Positions 17,586 through 27,235 of a DNA stretch of 64,000 nucleotides are shown piece after piece. Location of the stretch: assembly GCF_020400605.1 (NCBI RefSeq), contig NZ_JAINRD010000001.1, positions 496,001 to 560,000 on the forward strand, read 5' to 3'. Source of the stretch: Streptomyces aculeolatus. Its GTDB lineage: Bacteria > Actinomycetota > Actinomycetes > Streptomycetales > Streptomycetaceae. Each line of letters opens with the position of its first letter. Within the stretch, counting starts at the first letter, position 1. Under the pieces are notes generated by a model. That model was given only the letters and a program-made list of their open reading frames with translations, made no database searches and was not told the origin of the DNA. Both the position numbers and the translations under genes were made by a program.

Positions 17586-19591
17586 TCCGCTCGTCCACGA
17601 CCAGCGAGCCGTGCCCCGCGTCGTAGCGGTACACCTCGTGCGGGTGCTCGCGCTCCGCGAGCCGCCCGACGTAGTTCTCCACCTGCCGGATCGGGCACCG
17701 CGGATCGTTGACCCCCGCGGAGACGAACACCGGGGCCCGCACCTGGTCCACGTACGTCAGCGGTGACGACGCGGCGTAGCGCTCGGGGACGTCCTGCGGC
17801 GAGCCGCCCATCAGCGTGCGGTCCATCGCCTTGAGGGCCTCCATCTCGTCCTCGTACGCCGACACGTAGTCCGCGACGGGCACGGCCGACAGGCCCAGTG
17901 CCCAGGCGTCCGGCTGCGTGCCGAGGGCGAGGAGCGACAGATACCCGCCCCACGAACCGCCGCCGACGACCAGCCGCTCGGGGTCCGCCAGACCGGAGGC
18001 CACGGCCCACTCCCGCACCGCTGCGATGTCCTCCAGCTCGATGAGCCCCACCCGGTGCTTGAGCGCGTCGGTCCACTCCCGGCCGTAGCCGGTGGAGCCG
18101 CGGTAGTTGACGCGGACCACGGCGAAGCCGTGGTCGACCCAGGCGGCGGGGGCGGCCGCGAAGGCGTCGCTGTCCTGCCACGTCGGGCCGCCGTGCACGT
18201 CGAACAGGCAGGGGAACGGGCCCTCGCCCGCCGGCCGCTGCACCAGCGCGTGGATCCGGCCGCCCGGCCCGTCGACCCAGGCGTCCTCCACCGGCACCGA
18301 ACCCGGCGCCGCGGGGCCCGGCGGCTGGAGCACCACGGCCCCCTCGGAGGACCGCACCTGCGGCGGCTCCGCGCCCGACGACCAGTGGAACTCCACCGTG
18401 CCGTCCGGCCGTGCCGTCGCCCCCGAGATCGTCCCCGGCGGGGTCTCCACCCGGGTCAGGGCACCGGAGCCGGCGCCCTCCAGCCCGTACCTCCACAGCT
18501 CGCTGCGCGCCTGGTACGTATGCAGCACGAGCAGGGCACTGCCGTCCGGATACCACTCCGCCGACACGTCCCCCGGCAGGTCGAGCTCCAGCTCCCGGGT
18601 CTCCCCCGTGACCGGATCCCAGATCATCGGCTCCCACCGGCCGCGCCGCTGGTGCCCGACGAGCAGCCGCGAGTCGCCCGCCACCGGGGCGAAGCCCAGG
18701 ACCTCCAGGCCCAGCTCCTCCCGGCCGCCCTTGGTGTCGTCCAGATCGGCGACCACCGGGTCCACGCCGGGGAAGCCGCCGAGCCGCAGCACGCGCAGGG
18801 CGGCGTGCATCGCGTCGCCGTGCTCGGTGTGCTCGATGGCGAGCAGCCTGCCGTCGTGCGAGAGGTCGCCGACGCCTGCGGACTCCCGGTGCCGGTAGAT
18901 CTCGCTGGGCTCGCCGCCGGGCCGCACGAGGTGGATCGTCGTGCCCGTCTCCTCCGTGGACCTGCCGACCACCGCCGAGCCGTCCCGCCCGAGCGCGAGC
19001 CCGGCCGAGTACGCCGCCGGCAGACCAGGCGCCGCCGCCCGGTCCTGCCCCGGGGCGGCGCCCGCGAACGGCTGCCGCCGCCAGACCCCGAACTCGTCCC
19101 CGTCGGTGTCGCAGAACCACCACACCCACTCGCCGTCCGGCGTCAGCGCGCCGTCCGTCGTGCCGTTCGGCCGGTCGGTGACCTGGCGGATGCCGCCCGT
19201 GCGGCGGTCCCAGGCGTACAGCTCGAACGTGCCGGTCACGTTCGACACGTACAGCGCGCGGTCCGGCGCGTCCTCCGCCCACCCGGGCAGGCTGATCCGC
19301 GGTGCCCGGAACCGCCGCTCCCACGCCGGCGCCGCACTCGCCTGCCCGCCGGGGCCCGCGGCCGACTCGCTGCCGCCTGCCCCGCTGGCGCCCGCCTTTC
19401 CGACTGTCCTGCCGCCGTCCGCCATGTCCGCGCCGGTGCCGTCGCTCCGGCCGGTCCCGCCGTCGGCTCCGTAGCCCTCGCGGCCGATGCTTGCGCCGTC
19501 GCCCGCATGTCCCGCCTTGCCCCCGTCGATCTCGCTCATGCCGACATTCTGCGGCCTCGCCGGAGCCGAGTGGAGCGCGCACCGCCAATCT

Positions 19592-19618
19592 GTGGATTAC
19601 TCCCCAGTTGTGGATAAA
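19592..19618. promoter_or_regulatory. Pair of DnaA boxes
   Basis: On the minus strand the region reads TTATCCACA (19610-19618, plus-strand TGTGGATAA) and TAATCCACA (19592-19600, plus-strand TGTGGATTA). The first is a perfect DnaA 9-mer and the second differs at one position. The two start points are 18 bp apart. The pair lies between the S9 peptidase start and the methyltransferase stop. It may titrate DnaA or link local expression to replication. Confidence 0.6.
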
Positions 19619-19667
19619 CCCCCGCCGCCGCGGACCCGCGCCACCGCCCCGGCGCCCGCCGCGAGTC

Positions 19668-20966
19668 CTACGGCCGTCCGCCCGACACCGCGTACTCGAA
19701 CAGCGCCTTGTTGCTGTTCCGCTTGCGGATGACCTCCACCTCGATCCCCGCGAACCCCGCCTCGCGGAGCAGCGCCGCGTACCACTCCTGCGCCGGCACC
19801 TGGTTCCCGTAGAAGGTCGAGTTGCCGATCACGTAGACCACCCGCCCGCCGCCGCGCACGTTCCGGTACGCCGCCCGGAAGTGCCCCCACATGTCGTGCA
19901 CGTACTTGCCCACGTAGTTCGCCAGCAGCGGCCCGTTCCGCCCGCCGTCCCGGCGGATCGCCGCCTGCGTCCGGGCCAGCTCGCCCGCCACCGGCTCCGG
20001 CACCCCGTCGGCCTCCGGCCCCGGCGGGCGCCAGGCCCGTACGCGCGAGGTGGCCGCGCCCCAGGTGCCGCCGATCGCCTGCCAGTCCAGCCGGCCCGCG
20101 TCCTCGGCCCGGCGCAGGTGCCGCATCCAGTACATGTACGGGCGCAGCTCGCGGATGTACGACATGCGGTTCACGTACGGCGGCGAGGTCAGCAGCAGGT
20201 CGCAGGGCGTGAGCCGGCCGGCGGCGGGCTGCATGTCGCGGGAGTCGCCGTGCAGGACGCGCGCCGTGCCGGGCAGCGGGTCCGCGGCGTTCGCGAGCGT
20301 GGTGCCGGCCTCGCGGCGGAACGTCTCCAGCACCTCCCGCGCGGCGTCGAGGTCGAGCGCCTGGACGGTGCCGCCGCCCGCCCCCTCGGCCCCGTCCTTC
20401 TCCCCGTCCTCCTTGAACGACATGCTCTGGTGGTTGAACGCCGCGTTGCTCGACGCGATCAGCGTCCGGCAGAACGCCACGTCCAGGAGGTCCCGCCCGC
20501 CCGGCGGCAGCCCGCCCGCCGCGACGTCCAGCGCCCGCCGTACCGCCTTCAGCGCGTCCAGCGCGCTCCGTGCCCACCACCGCCCGATGTTGTGCAGCTC
20601 CGGCTCCCACAGCTCGCCGGCCCCGGGGAGTAACTCCTCGGCGCGGTGCACCAGGGGCGCGAGTGCCCGCCGCGTCTCGCGCAGGTGTTCCGGCTCGTAG
20701 GCGGCCGTCTTCATCTTCCCCAGCCAGATCAGGAACGGGTTCACGTCCAGCGACTGCCCCGTCAGTCCGTGCTCGGCGGCGGCCAGGGGAGTGGTGCCGG
20801 TGCCGGAGAAGGGGTCGGTGACGACGGAGCCGGGCGGCATCTCGGCGGCGTAGCGGCGCACGAGGCTCACGGAGTAGGCGGGGGTCAGCCGGAGCCAGCC
20901 GTGCCGGCCGGCGCCCGTGTTGGCTCGGTAGGTGAGGTGTGCGTTCTGACGTGTGCCCGACCGCAT
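19668..20966 (-). CDS. DNA methyltransferase (N4-cytosine/N6-adenine type), orphan
   Basis: A 432-residue SAM-dependent amino-methyltransferase. Motif I DPFSGTGTTPLAAAEHG (about 51-67) comes before the catalytic motif IV TSPPYVNRMSY (about 260-270), the beta-class order; SPPY is more typical of N4-cytosine enzymes. Further blocks: GNSTFYGNQ and IRKRNSNKALFEY. Helical segments between the motifs may provide target recognition. No restriction endonuclease, specificity subunit or BREX/DISARM gene adjoins, so it is an orphan here. Start ATG 20966 follows GAGAGCGAGAGC. Confidence 0.8.
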   Translation of the reverse strand: MRSGTRQNAHLTYRANTGAGRHGWLRLTPAYSVSLVRRYAAEMPPGSVVTDPFSGTGTTPLAAAEHGLTGQSLDVNPFLIWLGKMKTAAYEPEHLRETRRALAPLVHRAEELLPGAGELWEPELHNIGRWWARSALDALKAVRRALDVAAGGLPPGGRDLLDVAFCRTLIASSNAAFNHQSMSFKEDGEKDGAEGAGGGTVQALDLDAAREVLETFRREAGTTLANAADPLPGTARVLHGDSRDMQPAAGRLTPCDLLLTSPPYVNRMSYIRELRPYMYWMRHLRRAEDAGRLDWQAIGGTWGAATSRVRAWRPPGPEADGVPEPVAGELARTQAAIRRDGGRNGPLLANYVGKYVHDMWGHFRAAYRNVRGGGRVVYVIGNSTFYGNQVPAQEWYAALLREAGFAGIEVEVIRKRNSNKALFEYAVSGGRP

Positions 20967-21194
20967 GCTCTCGCTCTCGCCGATGGGGGTGGGGGGTAGC
21001 GTGGATCGTAGTGTGCGGCGGCCGGTTGCCCGGCGTGAACGGGCAAGTCTCGTCGTACGGAACGAGGTTGCACTGCCGTACGAAGCGCGCGTACGCAGCG
21101 GCCGCCCCCTCGCCGTACGCGAGAGAGCGGCCTGTCGCCTTCTGGCGGTGTTTCCCGTGAAACCCCCGCCGCGTCCCCGGTCTCAGCCGCTGTC

Positions 21195-21800
21195 TCAGCC
21201 GCGCGCCGTCGCCTCCGCGTACCGCGCCGAGACGTCGTCCCAGTTCACGAGGTCCCACAGCTTCTGGACGTAGTCGGGGCGGACGTTCTTGTACTGCAGG
21301 TAGTAGGCGTGCTCCCAGGCGTCGAAGACCAGCAGCGGGGTGCTGCCCTGGCCGACGTTGCCGTGGTGGTCGTAGACCTGTTCGACGATCAGGCGCTTGC
21401 CCAGCGGCTCCCACGCCAGCACGCCCCAGCCCGAGCCCTGCACCGAGGCGGTGGCGGCGCTCAGTTGCTTCCGGAACGCCTCGAAGCCGCCCAGGTGCTC
21501 GTCGATGGCGTCGCGGAGGGCGCCGTCGGGGCGGTCGCCGCCGTCCGGCGAGAGGTTCTCCCAGAAGATCGTGTGCAGGACGTGCCCGGAGAGGTTGAAG
21601 GCGTACGTCTTCTCCAGCCCGACCAGGTTCCCGAACTGCTCCTTGTCGCGTGCCTCGGCGAGCTGCTCCAGCGTGTCGTTGGCGCCCTTGACGTAGGCGG
21701 CGTGGTGCTTGGCGTGGTGCAGTTCGAGGATCTGCCCGGTGATCGCGGGCTCCAACGCGGCGTAGTCGTAGGGCAGATCGGGTAGCGCGTACGTGCTCAT
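21195..21800 (-). CDS. sodF: Iron (Fe/Mn-family) superoxide dismutase
   Basis: The 201-residue enzyme dismutates superoxide. Metal ligands are visible: His of LELHHAKHH (about 27), His of NLSGHVLHT (about 74), Asp and His of [12 protein letters not shown] (about 158-162). The family signature [11 protein letters not shown] is intact. In Streptomyces this enzyme is the iron form that is repressed by the nickel-responsive regulator Nur when nickel is plentiful, and a Nur-type box lies 53-69 nt upstream of the start here. GGAGC-type RBS precedes ATG 21800. Confidence 0.94.
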   Translation of the reverse strand: MSTYALPDLPYDYAALEPAITGQILELHHAKHHAAYVKGANDTLEQLAEARDKEQFGNLVGLEKTYAFNLSGHVLHTIFWENLSPDGGDRPDGALRDAIDEHLGGFEAFRKQLSAATASVQGSGWGVLAWEPLGKRLIVEQVYDHHGNVGQGSTPLLVFDAWEHAYYLQYKNVRPDYVQKLWDLVNWDDVSARYAEATARG

Positions 21801-21852
21801 CAGGCGCTGCTCCTTTCGTGGGACATCCGTGCCCGATCACCCTACGCGCTTA

Positions 21853-21869
21853 TTGCATAGTACTTGCAA
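21853..21869 (-). promoter_or_regulatory. Nur-type (nickel uptake regulator) operator
   Basis: Plus strand reads TTGCAT-agtac-TTGCAA, one mismatch from the published Streptomyces Nur box TTGCAA-N5-TTGCAA. It is placed upstream of the Fe superoxide dismutase start in the promoter region, in a local A+T-rich patch. The expected effect is repression of this enzyme by Nur-nickel while a nickel enzyme elsewhere is used; that part is inferred from known Streptomyces biology. Confidence 0.8.
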
Positions 21870-22095
21870 CAACTCCTGGCATGCATCAAGCTGGTTCCGC
21901 CGGGCGGGGTCCGGCGGTAGGCGATCGTCTTCCCGCCGGTGCGCTCCGGCTACCTGTGCGCCGGGCCCCGCCCGGCAGATCCGCGGCTCCTTCCCCGGTG
22001 CGATCTCCCCGTACGGGCTCGCAAGCGCTTGTCGGCGCACCCCCCATCTGCTTGACTCCGGCTGCCAGTGCCCCAACGCACCGGGGGAGGACCCC

Positions 22096-24660
22096 ATGGA
22101 GTTCACCCGCAGACGCCTGCTGTCCACCCTGCCCGCCGCCGGCCTGCTGGCGGTCCTCCCGGCCCGCCCGGCCCTCGCCGCCGGAAGCGCCCGGGCCGCC
22201 GACCCCGCCCTCCTCCTCGCCCACACCCGCGACGTCTTCGCGGGCACCCCCGCGACCAACGCCCGGCCGGAGGCCGCCGCCAAGGTCGCCGCCCTCCACG
22301 CCACCGCCCGCGCCAACCTCGCCGCGATGGCCGACACCGGCACCGCCGCCGGCGAACTGTTCGCCGGTGTCCCCCTCGGCACCAGCGACGTCAACCTCGC
22401 CACCTCGTACCGCATGCTCTACGAGATCGCCCTGGCCACCCGCGCCCCCGGCGGCGACCTCCACGGCGACGCCGCCGCCCAGCGCCGCGCCGTCGACGGC
22501 CTGGTGTGGCTGCACGAGCACTACTACGGCGACCAGTCGCAGGGCTACTACGGCAACTGGCACAACTGGGAGATCGCCATCTCCACCCACGTCGGCAAGG
22601 CCTTCGCGCTCCTCGCCGACGTCCCGGACGCGGTCCCCGCCGGGCTGCTCACGACGTACGTCGCATCGATGGACGCGTACCTGCGCAACGGCAAGGACGG
22701 CGACGTCGACCTCGACTCCCGCTTCCACACCGGTGCCAACCTCGCCGACATCACCACCAACCGCATCATCCAGGGCGCCCTGCTCGCCGCCGCCCAGGAG
22801 GCCGGCGGCGAGGCGCGTATCGCCAAGGCCCTCGAGGACCAGCTCACCGTCTTCGCCACCATCGACCCGTACGACATCCGCCACGGCAACACCGACGGCT
22901 ACTACGCCGACGGGTCGTTCATCCAGCACCACTCCGTCGCGTACACCGGCTCGTACGGCAAGGGGCTGCTCACCCGCGTCGTCCAGACGCTCAAGATCCT
23001 CGACGGCACGGGCTTCGCGAACACCGAGGCGCTCGTGCCCGTCGTGCAGCGCTGGGTGCGCGACGGCTTCGCGCCGCTGATCTTCGAAGGCTGGATGATG
23101 GAGGTCGTCAAGGGCCGCGCCGTCGTCCGCACCACCTCCGGATACACCGACGTGGCCGCCGTCGTCGAAGCCGTCGTCGACCTCGCCGACTACACGTCCG
23201 GCGCCGACGCGACCGCGCTCAAGAGCTACGTCAAGCACATCCGGGCCACTTCGCGCGCCGCCCTCGACCCCGCCGGCTTCGTCTCGCCCGTCAGCGTCGT
23301 GCGCTACGCCGACATCGTCGGCGACGACGCCGTCCCGCCCGCCGACCTCAACCCGGCCGCGCGCAGCGTCGCGTTCAACGCGATGGACAAGCACGTCCAC
23401 CGCCGCCCCGGCTTCGCGTTCGCGCTGGCGCGCAGTTCGGACCGCATCAGCAAGTACGAGTACATGAGCGGCGAGAACCTGATGCCCTGGTTCCAGGGGG
23501 ACGGCGCGTACTACCTGTACCTCTCCGGGCAGGACCAGACGCGCGCGTACGGCGTCGACTACTACACCGTCGTCTCCCCCTACGGCCTCGCAGGCGCCAC
23601 CGCGCCCGTCGAGCGGCGCGGGACGATACCGGAGCTGTACGACGGCAAGCTCTGGTACGACAACCCGGGCCACCCGCTGAACTTCACGTCGTCCTCCGAG
23701 TCGCAGAACAAGTACGTCTACTTCCCGCGCGGCACCAACCGCCACTCCGGCGGCGCCGTCCTCGGTGCGTACGGCGCCTCCGCGATGGTGCAGTCCGACG
23801 ACGTCGCGTACGCCGAACGCGGGCTCCTCCCGGACGACTTCGTCGTCTACCGCAACGCGACCGCCACCAAGTCGTGGTTCATGCTCGACGACGAGATCGT
23901 CGTCCTGGCCGCGGGGATCGGCGACCCCGCCGGCCGCACAGTAACTACTGCCGTCGACGCGCGCACCGCCGATCCCTCCGCCGCCGTCACCGTCACCGGC
24001 GCGCGCCGCGACGGCCGCGCCTGGGAGGGCCCGGGCACGGCGCAACTGAACTGGCTGCGCTACGCGGACGCCGCGGAGGGCACCGCCGTCGGGTACGTCT
24101 TCCTGGACGCCCCCCGCGTCCGGGTCGGCCTCGAGGACGTCACCCGCAGCCGCCGCGTCGTCCGCACCGGGAACCCGGACACGGCGGTGACGCGCACGGT
24201 GTTCAGCGCCGCCGTCGACCACGAGCCGCGGCACGGGCTCGCGCGCCTGGCGTACGCCCTGGTGCCGCACGCCTCCGCCGCGCAGTTGGACGCGTACCGG
24301 CGCCGCGGCCCGCTCACCGTGACCGCCAACTCCCCGCGCCTCCAGGCCGTCCGCCACTCCGGCCTCCGCCTGACCGCCGCGAATTCCTTCACCTCCGGCC
24401 GCCACGACACCGCGGGGCTGAGCATCGACGGGCCCGCCTCGGTGCTCGTACGGACCGGGGAGGACGGGCGCGTCGGCGTGGCCGTCGCGGACCCGACGAT
24501 GGACCGCGACACGGTGACCGTGGTGCTGCGCGGCGGGCCCCTGCGGAAGGCCGCGGGGGACGACGGGGTCCGGGTCAGCCGGGTGCCCGGCGGGACGAAG
24601 CTGGTGGTGGACACGCATCACGCCTACGGCAGGAGCCTGACGGTGAGCCTGGAGAAGTAG
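22096..24660 (+). CDS. Secreted polysaccharide lyase, family 8 (hyaluronate/chondroitin/xanthan lyase type)
   Basis: From ATG 22096 (GGGGGAGGA upstream) the product is 854 residues. A Tat-like signal peptide comes first (FTRRRLLSTLPAAG ... ALAA). The helical alpha/alpha-toroid domain contains GNWHNWEIAISTHVGKAF and the catalytic region DGYYADGSFIQHHSVAYTGSYG, in which the His and Tyr are the expected eliminase residues and N of TTNRI a likely catalytic Asn. The remaining half is the beta-sandwich domain with MSGENLMPWFQGDGAYYLY. It should cleave uronic-acid polysaccharides by beta-elimination outside the cell. No transporter or sugar operon adjoins. Confidence 0.9.
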   Translation: MEFTRRRLLSTLPAAGLLAVLPARPALAAGSARAADPALLLAHTRDVFAGTPATNARPEAAAKVAALHATARANLAAMADTGTAAGELFAGVPLGTSDVNLATSYRMLYEIALATRAPGGDLHGDAAAQRRAVDGLVWLHEHYYGDQSQGYYGNWHNWEIAISTHVGKAFALLADVPDAVPAGLLTTYVASMDAYLRNGKDGDVDLDSRFHTGANLADITTNRIIQGALLAAAQEAGGEARIAKALEDQLTVFATIDPYDIRHGNTDGYYADGSFIQHHSVAYTGSYGKGLLTRVVQTLKILDGTGFANTEALVPVVQRWVRDGFAPLIFEGWMMEVVKGRAVVRTTSGYTDVAAVVEAVVDLADYTSGADATALKSYVKHIRATSRAALDPAGFVSPVSVVRYADIVGDDAVPPADLNPAARSVAFNAMDKHVHRRPGFAFALARSSDRISKYEYMSGENLMPWFQGDGAYYLYLSGQDQTRAYGVDYYTVVSPYGLAGATAPVERRGTIPELYDGKLWYDNPGHPLNFTSSSESQNKYVYFPRGTNRHSGGAVLGAYGASAMVQSDDVAYAERGLLPDDFVVYRNATATKSWFMLDDEIVVLAAGIGDPAGRTVTTAVDARTADPSAAVTVTGARRDGRAWEGPGTAQLNWLRYADAAEGTAVGYVFLDAPRVRVGLEDVTRSRRVVRTGNPDTAVTRTVFSAAVDHEPRHGLARLAYALVPHASAAQLDAYRRRGPLTVTANSPRLQAVRHSGLRLTAANSFTSGRHDTAGLSIDGPASVLVRTGEDGRVGVAVADPTMDRDTVTVVLRGGPLRKAAGDDGVRVSRVPGGTKLVVDTHHAYGRSLTVSLEK

Positions 24661-24775
24661 GCGGGCAGCCGGGGCACATCGTCCGGTTCGGGGCCATGTG
24701 CTCACGGGGCCGCGGGGCTACCCTGTGGTCACAGGGGCTCGGACATGGGCGGCCGGCCTGACCGGGGGAGGACGA

Positions 24776-25309
24776 GTGTCTGAGTTGTTCTTACGCGGCT
24801 TGAGCCGGTGGCAGGCGGACACGCAGCGCGAGGCCGTGGCGGACGTGTACGTCGCGTCGTACAACGGCGCGGTCGGCGGGGCGGCGCCCGAGCGGGAGGG
24901 CTTCCTGCGCCGGCTCGAAGACCACGTGCAGCGGCCGGGGTTCGAGATGGTGCTGGCCGGGGGCGACCGCCCGGTGGGCTGCGCGTACGGGTTCCGGGCC
25001 GACCGCTCCGGCGTGTGGTGGCCGGACTTCCCGGAGGGGCCGCCGCTGGCGCTGGCGGAGGTCACCTCGTCGCCGCGGGCGTTCGTGGTGGCGGAGCTGA
25101 TGGTGGTGCCGGACCAGCGCCGCCGGCACATCGCCACGCGACTGCAGCAGCACCTGCTGGCCCGCTGGGCCCCGTCCCCCGCGGTGGCGCTGCTGCCGCA
25201 GGACAACGCGGCGGCGGGTGCGGCGTACCAGACCTGGGGCTGGTCCAGGACCGGCAGCCTCCATCCGGTACCGCCGGTGCCGCCGCTGGACCTCTGGACG
25301 CACAGGTAA
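24776..25309 (+). CDS. GNAT family N-acetyltransferase
   Basis: From GTG 24776 (GGGGGAGGACGA upstream) the product is 177 residues. It has the GNAT core: FVVAELMVVPDQRRRHIATRLQQHLL supplies the acetyl-CoA-binding Q/RxxG/H-like loop (RRRHIA instead of the common RGxGxG), and NAAAGAAYQTWGWSRTGSL is the C-terminal signature. The substrate is unknown. It stands alone downstream of the lyase with no shared function evident. Confidence 0.8.
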   Translation: MSELFLRGLSRWQADTQREAVADVYVASYNGAVGGAAPEREGFLRRLEDHVQRPGFEMVLAGGDRPVGCAYGFRADRSGVWWPDFPEGPPLALAEVTSSPRAFVVAELMVVPDQRRRHIATRLQQHLLARWAPSPAVALLPQDNAAAGAAYQTWGWSRTGSLHPVPPVPPLDLWTHR

Positions 25310-25429
25310 GCCGTACGGGCCCGGTCGTCAAGGGCGCACCGGCGTGGCGGTGCTGAACCTGCTCCTCAGCCCGACCGACCGCTCCCTGGCCCGGACCGGC
25401 CGCGGGAGCCGGTCAATCCGCGTCCCCGC

Positions 25430-25452
25430 TATTCACCCGGAAGGGGTGAATA
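25430..25452. promoter_or_regulatory. Perfect 9-bp inverted repeat, probable operator
   Basis: Arms TATTCACCC (25430-25438) and GGGTGAATA (25444-25452) are perfectly complementary around GGAAG. It lies 37 nt upstream of the first gene of the His/Cys-rich protein, cysteine-synthase-like and MFS group, in an A+T-rich patch, and has no T-tract, so an operator is likelier than a terminator. The size and symmetry suit a dimeric repressor; I do not recognise which family. Confidence 0.65.
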
Positions 25453-25489
25453 AAGTGCGGATGGGACAGAAGGCCCTACGCTCAGTCGC

Positions 25490-25972
25490 GTGCCGGGTAC
25501 TCATGCCGCCGTTCTGCCGCGACTCTGCCGTGCCGTGACCGCCCTTCTCGCAGGGCTGGCGATCGTCGTGCTGGCCCCGGTGTTCGCGTGCGTGGACGCC
25601 GGTACGCCGCACCACGAGGGCGCCGGGAGCCTGCGGGGGAGCACGCTCGCGGTGGCACTGGCGCCGGCCGCGTACGCGGAGGCGGCGCCCGAGCACCCGG
25701 CCGTGCACACCGGGGACCACCTCGACGACCACGCCGGCCATGCCGACTGCAGCGAGCCGTGCTGCGAGCCCTCCGCCGCCCTCCCCCACGCCGTCGTACG
25801 CGACGAACCCGCCGACTCCGCCGCCCACCCCGCGCCGGTCCTCCCCGCCCCCGCCCTCGCCGCACCGCGGGCAGCCGGCGAGGCCCGAGCCGCGCCACCG
25901 CACGGCGGCGGCCGCCCGGCGGGCCGCCCCGGCACGGCCCTCCTCCGCCTGGTCTGCGTCAGCCGTACGTGA
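25490..25972 (+). CDS. Small exported His/Cys-rich protein
   Basis: The 160-residue product begins at GTG 25490. An N-terminal hydrophobic segment (AVTALLAGLAIVVLAPVFA) suggests export or membrane anchoring. It is followed by a metal-binding-looking stretch, HTGDHLDDHAGHADCSEPCC, then an Ala/Pro-rich tail. It resembles the short His-rich actinobacterial membrane proteins often found near metal transport genes. It starts 37 nt after a perfect palindrome and precedes a cysteine-synthase-like gene, so it may be part of a metal- or thiol-responsive group. Function is not known. Confidence 0.5.
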   Translation: MPGTHAAVLPRLCRAVTALLAGLAIVVLAPVFACVDAGTPHHEGAGSLRGSTLAVALAPAAYAEAAPEHPAVHTGDHLDDHAGHADCSEPCCEPSAALPHAVVRDEPADSAAHPAPVLPAPALAAPRAAGEARAAPPHGGGRPAGRPGTALLRLVCVSRT

Positions 25973-26062
25973 CGGCCCCCGCGCGCCGCGGCGCGCCCGG
26001 CCCCCCCACGTACGTACGCGAACACCCGGCCCCGTACCCGCGCGGCCGCGGAAGGACCACCC

Positions 26063-27235
26063 ATGCACTCCACTCTGCGCACCGTCTCCCCCGGCGACCT
26101 CCGCGGCTTCGCCGCCGCCCGCCACCTCCCCGACCCCGCGGACGGCGCCCGCAGCACCCCCGCGGGCCTCGTCGGCAACACCCCCGTCCTGTGGATCGGC
26201 GAGCCGTTCAGCCCGGCGGGCCACGGCTTCTGGGCCAAGCTGGAGGGCGCCAACCCCGGCGGGCTCAAGGACCGTTCCGCGCTGCACATGGTCGCCGCCG
26301 CCCGCCGCCGCGGCGAACTGGCGCCCGGTGCGCCCGTCGTCGAGTCGACCAGCGGCACCCTGGGCCTCGGCCTCGCGCTCGCCGGGATCACCTTCGGCCA
26401 TCCGGTGACCCTGGTGACCGACCCGGGCCTCGAACCGCTGATGCGGCACCAACTGGCCGCGTACGGGGCGCGCGTCGAGGTCGTACGCGCCCCGCACCCC
26501 TCGGGCGGCTGGCAGCAGGCCCGCCGCGACCGGGTCGCGGAACTGCTGGCCGCGCAGCCCGGCGCCTGGTGCCCGGACCAGTACCACAACCCCGACAACC
26601 CCGCGGCGTACGACGCCCTCGCCCTCGAACTCGCCGTCCAGCTCGGCCGCGTCGACGTCCTCGTCACCGCGGTCGGCACCGGCGGCCACTCCGCGGGCGT
26701 CGCCCGCGCGCTGCGCGCGTTCTCGCCGGGGATGCGGCTGGTCGGGGTGGACTCGGTGCGCTCCACGGTCTTCGGGCAGCCGGCGGGCGAGCGGCTGATG
26801 CGCGGGCTCGGCAGCAGCATCCACCCACGCAACGTGGACCACGCGGCGTTCGAGGAGTGCCACTGGGTCGCGGCGCACGAGGCGGTGTGGGCGGCCCGCC
26901 GGCTGGTGCGGCACCACTACGCGGGCGGCGGCTGGAGCGTCGGCGCGGTGGCGCTGGTCGCGGGGTGGCTGGCGCGTACGCAGGGGCCCTCGGTCCGTAT
27001 CGCGGCGGTCTTCCCCGACGGCGTGCAGCGCTACTGGAACACCGTCTTCAGCGACGAGCACTGCCGCACCCACGACCTGCTCGACCGCCCGCCGGCCGCG
27101 GACCCCGACGAGATCGCACACCCGGCGGAGCGGACCGTCGAGCGGTGGACCCGCTGCGGCAACGTCGCGGCGGTGCCGGCGGCGGGGACGGCCGCGGCGG
27201 CCGCGGGCGTGCCGACGGGGGTGCCGGCCCGATGA
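26063..27235 (+). CDS. PLP-dependent cysteine synthase-like protein
   Basis: A 390-residue fold-type II PLP enzyme. The PLP lysine sits in [14 protein letters not shown] (about residue 73), the substrate loop is [14 protein letters not shown] and the phosphate-binding Gly loop is [11 protein letters not shown]. It is longer than CysK and has the [16 protein letters not shown] region of the SbnA-like/atypical group, some of which make 2,3-diaminopropionate precursors. The exact reaction is uncertain. Its stop overlaps the MFS gene ATG by four bases, so enzyme and exporter are made together, suggesting that the product is a secreted small molecule. Confidence 0.8.
   Translation: MHSTLRTVSPGDLRGFAAARHLPDPADGARSTPAGLVGNTPVLWIGEPFSPAGHGFWAKLEGANPGGLKDRSALHMVAAARRRGELAPGAPVVESTSGTLGLGLALAGITFGHPVTLVTDPGLEPLMRHQLAAYGARVEVVRAPHPSGGWQQARRDRVAELLAAQPGAWCPDQYHNPDNPAAYDALALELAVQLGRVDVLVTAVGTGGHSAGVARALRAFSPGMRLVGVDSVRSTVFGQPAGERLMRGLGSSIHPRNVDHAAFEECHWVAAHEAVWAARRLVRHHYAGGGWSVGAVALVAGWLARTQGPSVRIAAVFPDGVQRYWNTVFSDEHCRTHDLLDRPPAADPDEIAHPAERTVERWTRCGNVAAVPAAGTAAAAAGVPTGVPAR

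Noticed and set aside
21886..24705. Minus-strand 939-codon frame opposite the PL8 lyase
   Set aside because: Val/Gly/Asp/Arg-rich shadow without domain motifs; the plus-strand frame has signal peptide, catalytic motifs and RBS.
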